This document shows positions 56,386 through 64,000 of a stretch of DNA of 64,000 nt, piece by piece. Positions within the stretch are counted from its first letter, which is position 1; every line of letters begins with the position of its first letter. Made by a program: the position numbers and the translations under genes. Source of the stretch: Ichthyophis bannanicus (lineage: Eukaryota; Chordata; Amphibia; Gymnophiona; Ichthyophiidae); contig CM066031.1 in the NCBI GenBank assembly GCA_033557465.1, positions 1,673,570,800 to 1,673,634,799 on the forward strand, read 5' to 3'. The notes below the pieces were generated by a model. It did no database searches. It was not told where the DNA came from and saw only the letters and a list, made by a program, of their open reading frames with translations.

Positions 56386-56549
56386 TTAGTTTAACAGAGA
56401 ATTTCTGAAGTGGTTTAAAGATTTTTAGCTATTTACCATTGCCTTGCTGTTTTTGAATATTTGAAACTTGAAATGTTTTGACTAGTTCAGATCACTCATC
56501 TTCTGATGATAGTGGTGGCAAACAGTCATATTGGTTTTATAAATCGCCC

Positions 56550-57275
56550 TCATGACAGCGGGGAAACCTTTCAGGCCGCAGGGGACAGCAGAACACCCAG
56601 TAGCGATCCTGGCAGCGGAGCCCCATAGAGGATCCAAACCAGCCAATCAGGCAGTACACGCGCCAGAATCCCTTGTAATTAATCTATCATCTACGTCATT
56701 AACTCTTATACAGGAAAGCATTTTGAATCGGGGCTTATCTTTTGTTCCAACTCGTCGTCGTGATCCTTTCCAAGCCCGATTAGATTATCACATGATTAGG
56801 ATTTTATGAATTAAACTTTTCTTTCAGCAACATCAGCAACGTACTGATTTGTCATGTACATCATTATTTTGGCCCAAATCGCAGTGGATTTCACTGGGTC
56901 CTGTAGATGACCATATAGCTACTTTTCGTGACTTAATGTTACAAGACTTGTCAATGATGGAGTCACGCTCTTTGAAAACCTGGACGTTTTACAATTTGTC
57001 ATCATTAGATCATAAGGAATTGAAGAACCTAGTTCCACAGGATTATCTTATTAAACCTGCTGATAAAGGGTGTTCTATTGTTATTCAGGACACTGTTCAA
57101 TATCTATGTGAAATACATTGACAACTGTCAGATTCTAAGTATTATAGACAAGTTGAAGAAGATCCCACGCCTGAATTACAATGCACTATTTTTGGTTTGT
57201 TACAGGATGCCTTTCAGAAAGGCTTTATTACAAATCATGAATATAAGTTATTGAAAGTCAATCAACTGCATGTAC
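56550..57275 (+). pseudogene. Penelope-like (Neptune-type) RT, N-terminal part
   Basis: One frame, with a stop at 56807 and TGA at 57119, gives NLSSTSLTLIQESILNRGLS (then FVPT), SLFWPKSQWISLGP, LVPQDYLIKPADKGCSIVIQ, QLSDSKYYRQVEEDPTPELQ and GFITNHEYKLLKVNQLH. NLSS...LNRGLSFVPT and the PADKG block are typical of Penelope-like element proteins. The RT continues after the Gypsy insertion at 63926. Confidence 0.85.
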
Positions 57276-58667
57276 TGTGGTGGCGAGGACAGCCAGATCC
57301 CTATGGAGATAGAAAAAGTACAAGCAGTTTCCCCTAGTCAGAGGGAAAGGGAAAGAAATGGTCATTTTAAAAGTGCAGCTAAAGTTGAAAAAAACCTGTC
57401 AAAGGTTGTTGTCCAAAAGCCACGCCCCAGCTCTATGGTAACTGAGGGTGGTAATGCAGGACAGCTGGGGGCGGGGTGGAAAGATACTGGCCAGCCCCAC
57501 GCTTATAAGCCCCAGAGAACAGGGAGAGATAGATTCGTAGGGCAGCCAAGGAGATTGCCAGGACACGAGAGGAGGAGAGCTGACTCTAATTCAGAGGCGG
57601 AGTCTGAGAGGGAGCCTCATTCGGAGCAAGAGTTTCACTTTTGCAGGAGGAAGAGAGACGAGAGGGCTAACTTCACCAGGAAACAGCATGGCCAGGGAGA
57701 AGGCAGGGAAGCAGTGCTGAAGAAACTCCCCAAAGGTATTGCTGCTAAAGTTACTAGCCAAAGGTCTCAGGAAAAGTCCCCAGACAGCAAGTGGAGGGAA
57801 AGATATCCCTTAAGCCAGTTCCAACAGTTTAACCACCACCAGGGTTATAGGAAACCTGAGGGTGGTTCAAGAACCCAGGAAGGGCTGAGAAGGAAGCCTC
57901 TCAGTAAAGAAACTTTGAATGTTTTAAAACTGGTAAAACGTATGCTAAAGGATCAGGAAGTAACCTGTGCAGAGAACAGTGCTGTGTACCGAGGGAAGGC
58001 TCGAGGGGAACAGCTGTTTTCTAACGACGTCACAGAACAATCATGTTCAGAATGTGAGTCAATGGACATTGGGGAAAATGATCTTTTGAGTGAGCCTGAA
58101 GAGGCTATGGAATGTGAGTTATCCCTGGTAGTGAAGTAAGAATGTTTAGAAATATAAGTGTGAAGAAAATTCCATTTCTGTGATATGCATGGTGTTTCAA
58201 AAGAGCAAAGAAGTTTTAATTAGTATGGCTGCTGCTTTAAATGAGACCTAAGGAAGACGGTTGAAGTCTCTGGATAACTAATTGAAACCCTTAAAGCTTT
58301 TGAAACAAAGAAGGGAAGTTTGTTTGCTATAATTTTGCTGCATTGAAGTTTCAATGAACATTTTGAGTTTAGTTAAAGCACTGTGAAGTGAAGCTTTATT
58401 TTTGGGAGAAATAACATTTGTTTGCTGAAGTAAGCAAGAGCAATTCTGATCTTAGTTTCTTGTGGATGTTTTGTACACGTGAATACCAAGCTTCATTTGA
58501 TGTTCCCGCTATTAAGGGAGGCGAATAAAAATATTCCTGCGTTTGCTTTCAACTCTCGGCTCAGCACTTTTTATTACAACTACATTTGCTCAAGTACTAC
58601 AACTCCCAGTGGCCTTTGCCCTGGAGTTTATTGAAAGGAACATTCGCACCCCCTTTCCTCGTCAGGC
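57276..58667 (+). repeat. Gypsy 5' LTR
   Basis: Identical in layout to 62496-63892. It contains a long ORF (see separate entry), a polyadenylation signal AATAAA at 58524-58529 and a CACGTGAATACC stretch upstream. Similarity to the 3' LTR stops at ...CCTCGTCAGGC; the 3' LTR has about 29 more bases. No clear tRNA primer-binding site was recognised immediately after it. Confidence 0.9.
57303..58139 (+). CDS. LTR-encoded ORF of unknown function
   Basis: An uninterrupted 278-codon frame inside the 5' LTR, starting MEIEKVQAVSPSQRERER (an upstream ATG at 57270 comes from flanking Penelope DNA). The product is hydrophilic, rich in Arg, Lys, Glu, Gln and Ser, with a Cys-poor centre. It includes ERRRADSNSEAESEREPHSE, LSKETLNVLKLVKRMLKDQE and an acidic C-terminus (MDIGENDLLSEPEEAMECEL). 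There is no signal peptide, membrane segment or known domain that I recognise. In the 3' LTR the same frame is continuous with pol. It may be a pol C-terminal extension, a separate accessory protein, or an ORF kept by chance. Confidence 0.5.
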   Translation: MEIEKVQAVSPSQRERERNGHFKSAAKVEKNLSKVVVQKPRPSSMVTEGGNAGQLGAGWKDTGQPHAYKPQRTGRDRFVGQPRRLPGHERRRADSNSEAESEREPHSEQEFHFCRRKRDERANFTRKQHGQGEGREAVLKKLPKGIAAKVTSQRSQEKSPDSKWRERYPLSQFQQFNHHQGYRKPEGGSRTQEGLRRKPLSKETLNVLKLVKRMLKDQEVTCAENSAVYRGKARGEQLFSNDVTEQSCSECESMDIGENDLLSEPEEAMECELSLVVK

Positions 58668-59040
58668 GGCGTAGTATTAAGGATCACGCCTTGGTCACGT
58701 GTCCCCAAGACACCGGAACTACAGAAAGAAGAGGAAAAAAAAAAGGGGAAATGTTTTTTTTTTCTGCACACAAGATACAAGCTGCTGCTGGAAGAAGACA
58801 GGGATCAACAGCAAAGGGACCAGATTGGAGCAGAGTTCCTGAGGCCGTTCCTGCTGATTGACAAGCCCGAGTCTACACCTGCCTAAGGTAACCCGTATTT
58901 ATAAGAGATATAAGCGGATACCAGAGCCGGGTGGGACTGCAGCAGTACAGCAGGGTATCAAAGGAGAGAGGGCCTATACATTGGAGGGCCACACTTGGTG
59001 TTCTTTCTCTGTTTTTTTCTCGTTTCAGCCACTACCCAGC

Positions 59041-60687
59041 ATGGAGCAGGTGGAGCTACTGAGATGGATGGCTGACCAGTTCCAAAAACAACAGGAGATG
59101 TCGGCACGGACATTGGAACATACAGCAGCCATGCTCCAAGCACAGCAGAAGCCGTTGTTGGAGAAGATGGACGGTTGGCTGGGCATGCAGAAACCGACAG
59201 CAGAGACACCAAGGACAGTACCAGGTTCCTTAGGGAATACCCCAGGGTTTGGGATGCTTGGTACTGGGACATTTTCCTTTGGACAGTTAACAAAGGAGGA
59301 CAATGTTGATGACTTTTTAGCCGCTTTTGAAAGGGTAGCCTTGTTATCAGGGTGGGATAAAAAGCAATGGGCCATACGCCTTGCCGCTTCATTAACTGGG
59401 GAAGCGCTAGCAGCGTATAGGGCTATGCCCGTGGAATTAGCCACTGATTACAAGGAGGTACAGAAGGCAATAAGAGACCGCCTGGGACTAAATCCCATGG
59501 TCTACCACCGCCTTCTGCGAAGCGCCCGGTTAAAACCCGGTGAAACACCACGTGCTCTATGCCAGCGGATCAAGGGGCTGGCGGTAAAATGGCTAACACC
59601 GGAGACTCAAACAAAGGAGTCCTTATTTGATTGTATCATCTTGGAGCAGTTTATGGACGCTGTTCCGAGGGAGATGAGGTCCTTCCTGATCCTACAAGAC
59701 TGCAGGACCACCGAGGCAGCGACTGCACTGGCTGAGCGCTACCTGGAGGCCAGTGTGGCAACCCCGGTTAAGGTGGGTGGTCTGTCGCAAGCAGTAAATG
59801 TAGCATCAGAAAGGAAGGAAAAACTTATATGGAGAGAAGGTATGAAAGCACTGCCTTTGGATAAACCTGATTATGTGAGCAGGAAATGTTTTTCATGTGG
59901 AGAAAAAGGACATATGAAAAGAAACTGCAGAGCTAGGACAGCACTGATGACCTCCCACTCTGAAGAGAGCGGAGGTGGTTTTCTTCTAGAGGTAGAGGTG
60001 GAGGGTGTTCCTGTGGAGGCTTTGTTGGACTCCGGAGCGGACCAGTCAATGATTTCAAGGAAGCTCTGGAAAGAGATAGCATCCCAGATTGGTCCGACTC
60101 CTGAGCCTCAAGAAAGGTCCATAAAGATAAGATGCATTCATGGGGCAGCCTCATCGTACCCTATTTATATTATATCTGTGAAAGGCTTAGGGCTAAAGCG
60201 CAAAATACCGGTTGCAGTAGTACCAAGGCTCCCACAAGCATTAGTCCTGGGAAGAGACTGGCCCCAGTTCAGGCGTGGGATAGCAGAGGGTCTACAGAGC
60301 AAAGCAGATAAGGCATCCACTTTAGCACCACCAAAAGCCAAGAAAGAAACACCATCAGGGGATTCACCTCATTTGGAGGGTGGGAGAGTACCCCAGGTGA
60401 AGGAGAGTGAGGGAGACCAAGCCCCATCTACACGTATAGGGAACACTCAAGCTAGGTCAGTTCCTCAACCATTGTTTAGAGCCAAACAGCGACAGGCCAA
60501 AGGGGAGGTAGCTAGGAAGGAGGACACTCCTAAGAAGTGCCCATTTGTTCTCAAGTTCTGCCGCACTACCCCCAATGCCAAAGTTCCTAAGCGGGCTACC
60601 CAGATGGCAGCTGGATTTGATCTGTGTAGTGCAGAAGAGATAGTTGTTCCCCATCAGGGAAAAGCCCTGATAGAAACGGGAGTATAA
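59041..60687 (+). CDS. Gypsy Gag-protease-dUTPase (5' part)
   Basis: ATG at 59041 (MEQVELLRWMADQFQKQQEM) is preferred because it follows a non-coding leader and begins like Gmr1-type Gags. Residues ~84-237 form a capsid/SCAN-like region: FERVALLSGWDKKQWAIRL, LKPGETPRALCQRIKGLAVK, LFDCIILEQFMDAVPREM and ATALAERYLEA. A zinc knuckle CFSCGEKGHMKRNC begins at residue 283. The aspartic protease active site is LLDSGADQSMIS (D330). dUTPase motif I, AAGFDLCSAEE, is near residue 522. The frame closes at a TAA (60685-60687) inside the dUTPase domain; the domain continues in the same frame after it. Confidence 0.85.
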   Translation: MEQVELLRWMADQFQKQQEMSARTLEHTAAMLQAQQKPLLEKMDGWLGMQKPTAETPRTVPGSLGNTPGFGMLGTGTFSFGQLTKEDNVDDFLAAFERVALLSGWDKKQWAIRLAASLTGEALAAYRAMPVELATDYKEVQKAIRDRLGLNPMVYHRLLRSARLKPGETPRALCQRIKGLAVKWLTPETQTKESLFDCIILEQFMDAVPREMRSFLILQDCRTTEAATALAERYLEASVATPVKVGGLSQAVNVASERKEKLIWREGMKALPLDKPDYVSRKCFSCGEKGHMKRNCRARTALMTSHSEESGGGFLLEVEVEGVPVEALLDSGADQSMISRKLWKEIASQIGPTPEPQERSIKIRCIHGAASSYPIYIISVKGLGLKRKIPVAVVPRLPQALVLGRDWPQFRRGIAEGLQSKADKASTLAPPKAKKETPSGDSPHLEGGRVPQVKESEGDQAPSTRIGNTQARSVPQPLFRAKQRQAKGEVARKEDTPKKCPFVLKFCRTTPNAKVPKRATQMAAGFDLCSAEEIVVPHQGKALIETGV

Positions 60688-60972
60688 GTGCAAATACCCC
60701 CGGGCTGTTATGGGCGTCTTGCCCCTCGTTCAGTCCTAGCCTGGAAGAATTTCATCGATGTAGGCGCCGGAGTAATCGACCCCGACTACCGAGGGACGAT
60801 TAAGGTGCTACTATTCAACTTTGCTAAAGAGGATTTCAGGGTAAATATAGGGGACCGTATAGCCCAAAAAATCTGTGAGCGGGTGGGTTTTCCGGCCCTG
60901 GAGGAGGTAACGGAATTAACTCCTACCACCAGGGGACCGGAGGTTTTGGGTCCACCGGGAAAACAGAGGTGA
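60688..60972 (+). pseudogene. Gypsy dUTPase, motifs II-IV
   Basis: In the same frame as Gag-protease, immediately after a [15 protein letters not shown] (motif II), [14 protein letters not shown] (motif III, with the catalytic Asp region) and IGDRIAQ (motif IV). The C-terminal motif V (normally RG--GFGSTG) is recognisable in DNA but looks shifted out of frame, reading [11 protein letters not shown]. dUTPase hydrolyses dUTP to dUMP and limits uracil incorporation during reverse transcription. Two lesions (internal stop, motif V shift) mean this copy is probably inactive. Confidence 0.88.
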
Positions 60973-62495
60973 AAGGTTTAGCTGCCAGCTGTGAGGTGAC
61001 CGAGGAGGAGGATCTAGGCCCGCAATTAACCGATTGCAAGGGAGATCCAGTCCCCAGGTTAGCGGAAGGACTTTCCTGGTCCCAACAGCAGGAGGTATTA
61101 GGGCTACTAAGGAAGTATCCCGATGTGTTAACACCTATTCCAGGTGAGACAAGACTCGTGGCTCACGAGATAGTTACCCTTCCAAGGGAGATAGTACGCC
61201 AGAGACCCTACCGGTTGCCTGAGGCAAAACACCAGGAGGTAGTTTCCCAAGTGCAGGACATGCTTAAGATGGGAATAATTGAAGAGTCCCATAGCCCCTG
61301 GAACAGCCCCATAGTGCTGGTACCCAAGCCGGACGGAACAATGCGGTTTTGCATTGATTTCCGCAGGGTGAATGCCATCTCCCGGTTTGACGCCTATCCC
61401 ATGCCCAGGATAGAAGATTTGCTGAACCGATTAGGCCAGGCGTCTTACCTGACCACCCTTGATATGACCAAGGGGTATTGGCAGATTCCCCTCACCAGGG
61501 AATCTCGCCCAAAGACCGCATTCAGCACCCCTATCGGTCTGTACCAGTTTTGTCACATGCCTTTTGGATTGCATGGGGCGGCTGCGACCTGCCAGTGACT
61601 AGTTGATGTGATCTTACGTCCCCATCAACAATACGCGACCGCGTACATGGACGACATAGTGATCCATAGCTCTCGCTGGGATGAGCACTTGGCACGCATT
61701 GATGCCGTTTTAAAGGCCTTGCGTGTTGCGGGTATTACTTTGAACCCGGCCAAGTGTATGTTTGGGGGAAAGCAAGTAAAATATCTGGGACATTTGGTAG
61801 GGCGGGGCACAGTAAAACCCCTACTTGAAAAAGTGGAAAGTGTTAGGACATTTCCTAGGCCCTTGACAAAAAGACAGCTCCGTGGGTTTCTGGGTTTAAT
61901 CGGCTATTACCGCCGATTCATTCCCCATTTCGCTACCAAGAGCGCTGCCTTAACAGAGGGGTTGAAAAAGAATGCACCCAACCAGGTAAAATGGTCAGTG
62001 GAAGCAGAACAAGCCTTTTCTAGTTTAAAGGAAGAGCTCTGCCAGGCACCAATATTAAGGGGTGTGGATTTTAGTAAGTCTTTTATCGTACAAACCGACG
62101 CCTCCGATACAGGGTTAGGCGCTGTGTTGTCACAGAAGTTTGATGGGGAGGAACATCCGATTATGTTCCTCAGCAGGAAATTAACACCACCAGAGAGGAA
62201 ATACTCTGTAGTAGAAAGGGAATGTCTGGCCATAAGGTGGGCGGTGGACGCCTTGCGTTTTTACCTGATGGGCCGTAAGTTTTTATTAGTGACGGATCAT
62301 GCCCCGTTGCGCTGGCTAAACCAGATGAAAGATCATAATCCCCGTCTTACCCATTGGTACATGGCCTTACAGGCATTCGACTTCCATATAGAGCATAGGG
62401 CAGGGAAGTTACACATCAACGCGGACGCCCTTTCGCGTATTACGAGCTGTGCTGAAGTAGAAACGCCAGCCCGTAATATCTTAAGTGGGGGGATA
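60969..62495 (+). pseudogene. Gypsy reverse transcriptase-RNase H
   Basis: Frame -1 relative to Gag-dUTPase. RT: RKYPDVLTPIPGETRLVAHE, IEESHSPWNSPIVLVPKPDG, MRFCIDFRRVNAI, LTTLDMTKGYWQIPL, FCHMPFGLHGAAATCQ, then a TGA (61596-61598) and YMDDIVIHS with the catalytic Asp pair. Then KCMFGGKQVKYLGHLVG and LRGFLGLIGYYRRFIPHFA. RNase H: FIVQTDASDTGLGAVLSQ, SVVERECLAIRWAVDALRF, TDHAPLRWL and NADALSR. About 20 codons later the frame crosses the polypurine tract into the LTR (ILSGGICGGEDS). No HHCC or D,D35E integrase sequence lies before or after. The TGA is consistent with CGA-to-TGA decay. Confidence 0.9.
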
Positions 62496-63921
62496 TGTGG
62501 TGGCGAGGACAGCCAGATCCCTATGGAGATAGAAAAAGTACAAGCAGTTTCCCCTAGTCAGAGGGAAAGGGAAAGAAATGGTCATTTTAAAAGTGCAGCT
62601 AAAGTTGAAAAAAACCTGTCAAAGGTTGTTGTCCAAAAGCCACGCCCCAGCTCTATGGTAACTGAGGGTGGTAATGCAGGACAGCTGGGGGCGGGGTGGA
62701 AAGATACTGGCCAGTCCCATGCTTATAAGCCCCAGAGAACAGGGAGAGATAGATTCGTAGGGCAGCCAAGGAGATTGCCAGGACACGAGAGGAGGAGAGC
62801 TGACTCTAATTCAGAGGCGGAGTCTGAGAGGGAGCCTCATTCGGAGCAAGAGTTTCACTTTTGCAGAAGGAAGAGAGAGAGACGAGAGGGCTAACTTCAC
62901 CAGGAAACAGCATGGCCAGGGAGAAGGCAGGGAAGCAGTGCTGAAGAAACTCCCCAAAGGTATTGCTGCTAAAGTTACTAGCCAAAGGTCTCAGGAAAAG
63001 TCCCCAGACAGCAAGTGGAGGGAAAGATATCCCTTAAGCCAGCTCCAACAGTTTAACCAGCACCAGGGTTATAGGAAACTTGAGGGTGGTTCAAGAACCC
63101 AGGAAGGGCTGAGAAGGAAGCCTCTCAGTAAAGAAACTTTGAATGTTTTAAAACTGGTAAAACGTATGCTAAAGGATCAGGAAGTAACCTGTGCAGAGAA
63201 CAGTGCTGTGTACCGAGGGAAGGCTCGAGGGGAACAGCTGTTTTCTAACGACGTCACAGAACAATCGTGTTCAGAATGTGAGTCAATGGACATCGGGGAA
63301 AATAATCTTTTGAGTGAGCCTGAAGAGGCTATGGAATGTGAGTTATCCCTGGTAGTGAAGTAAGAATGTTTAGAAATATAAGTGTGAAGAAAATTCCATT
63401 TCTGTGATATGCATGGTGTTTCAAAAGAGCAAAGAAGTTTTAATTAGTATGGCTGCTGCTTTAAATGAGACCTGCTAAGGAAGACGGTTGAAGTCTCTGG
63501 ATAACTAATTGAAACCCTTAAAGCTTTTGAAACAAAGAAGAGAAGTTTGTTTGCTATAATTTTGCTGCATTGAAGTTTCAATGAACATTTTGAGTTTAGT
63601 TAAAGCACTGAAGTGAAGCTTTATTTTTGGGAGAAATAACATTTGTTTGCTGAAGTAAGCAAGAGCAATTCTGATCTTAGTTTCTTGTGGATGTTTTGTA
63701 CACGTGAATACCAAGCTTCATTTGAAGTTCCCGCTATTAAGGGAGGCGAATAAAAATATTCCTGCGTTTGCTTTCAACTCTCGGCTCAGCACTTTTTATT
63801 ACAACTACATTTGCTCAAGTACTACAACTCCCAGTGGCCTTTGCCCTGGAGTTTATTGAAAGGAACATTCGCACCCCCTTTCCTCGTCAGGCAGCCGCCT
63901 AGGCGGGGGAAGGGCACAATA
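62496..63921 (+). repeat. Gypsy 3' LTR
   Basis: Begins TGTGGTGGCG right after the polypurine tract. AATAAA at 63749-63754. Compared with the 5' LTR, a 2-bp insertion in an AGAGAG run near 62875 splits the LTR ORF into 62523-62894 and about 62880-63363. The last ~29 bases (including the palindrome CCGCCTAGGCGG and GGGCACAATA) are absent from the 5' LTR. Confidence 0.9.
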
Positions 63922-63925
63922 GTAC

Positions 63926-64000
63926 CTATTTTTTTTATACAGTTCCCAAAGTGCATAAGACGTTAGTAGCACCTCCTCGTAGACCAATAGTATCAAGTAA
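63926..64000 (+). pseudogene. Penelope-like RT, continuation
   Basis: Reads FYTVPKVHKTLVAPPRRPIV up to the window edge. It matches the conserved 'FYxLPKxHKxxxxPPGRPIV' RT block of Penelope-like elements. It joins the part ending at 57275 across the GTAC duplication, with a one-base frame difference next to a T8 run. Confidence 0.85.

Larger units (their letters stand above)
57276..63921 (+). mobile_element. Ty3/Gypsy LTR retrotransposon with dUTPase, no visible integrase
   Basis: A 6.65-kb element flanked by a 4-bp duplication GTAC (57272-57275, 63922-63925). Two 1.4-kb LTRs begin TGTGGTGGCG and differ at only about a dozen sites by eye. The 3.8-kb interior encodes Gag, protease, dUTPase, RT and RNase H, ending in a purine tract AAGTGGGGGGATA just before the 3' LTR. 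The SCAN-like Gag and the RNase H at the very end resemble Gmr1-type Gypsy elements, but those carry integrase between protease and RT, and here that slot holds a dUTPase. Confidence 0.9.

Noticed and set aside
57303..58139. LTR ORF as a superantigen- or envelope-like gene
   Set aside because: No signal peptide, membrane segment or similarity is visible; only the position within an LTR is comparable.
57276..63921. Interpretation of the Gypsy element as an infectious endogenous retrovirus
   Set aside because: No env gene, no integrase, and RT-RNase H plus SCAN-like Gag are of Ty3/Gypsy type.

Overview
This window is vertebrate nuclear DNA made almost entirely of nested retrotransposons and DNA transposons. 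Amphibian, and most likely caecilian, is my best inference. The grounds are two structurally complete DIRS elements, several CR1 subfamilies ending in the TTCTTATG-type 3' tail, an intact L2 LINE, young MIR-like CORE-SINEs that share the L2 tail, Neptune-like Penelope sequence and a Ty3/Gypsy element with a SCAN-like Gag. No prokaryotic genes, tRNA or rRNA genes, or CRISPR arrays are present.

The only host coding sequence I recognise is one 115-bp exon on the minus strand (26707-26821). It has a canonical acceptor and donor and encodes part of the PX domain of a sorting nexin, best matching SNX31. It sits in a repeat-poor pocket. The simplest reading is that the whole window lies in introns around an early SNX31 exon.

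Layout. 1-8000: tandem CR1 fragments, one of them nearly full length (3500-6770), plus a 113-bp tandem repeat with an L2-type tail. 8800-11880: a decayed RTE (BovB-like) LINE split by an L2 fragment. 11890-17270: L2, L1-like and CR1 relics. 17275-23252: DIRS copy 1 (minus) carrying a CORE-SINE. 23550-28120: two copies of a hairpin-rich repeat, a CR1 tail split by a SINE, and the SNX31 exon. 28374-37719: DIRS copy 2 (minus), which contains a full-length L2 with an intact 1038-codon ORF and a SINE sitting exactly where the RT region is missing. 37980-48480: an R4-like LINE relic, then a CR1 (minus) split by a 6.3-kb L1-type element and by a 1.3-kb mariner. 48748-52305: a second L1-type relic split by a young CR1 copy. 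52306-56400: CR1 ORF1 esterase relics, a Penelope-like fragment with a hammerhead-like motif, a MIR SINE and a 128-bp palindromic MITE. 56550-64000: a Neptune-like Penelope element split by a complete-looking Ty3/Gypsy LTR element.

The Gypsy element is the most unusual object. It encodes a SCAN-like Gag, an aspartic protease, a dUTPase placed between protease and RT, and RT-RNase H that runs straight into the polypurine tract. No integrase is visible. Its 1.4-kb LTRs carry a long ORF in frame with pol. The L2 and the SINEs look like an autonomous/non-autonomous pair, because the SINE 3' ends copy the L2 3' end. The nesting order, fixed by target-site duplications, gives a relative chronology for most of the insertions.
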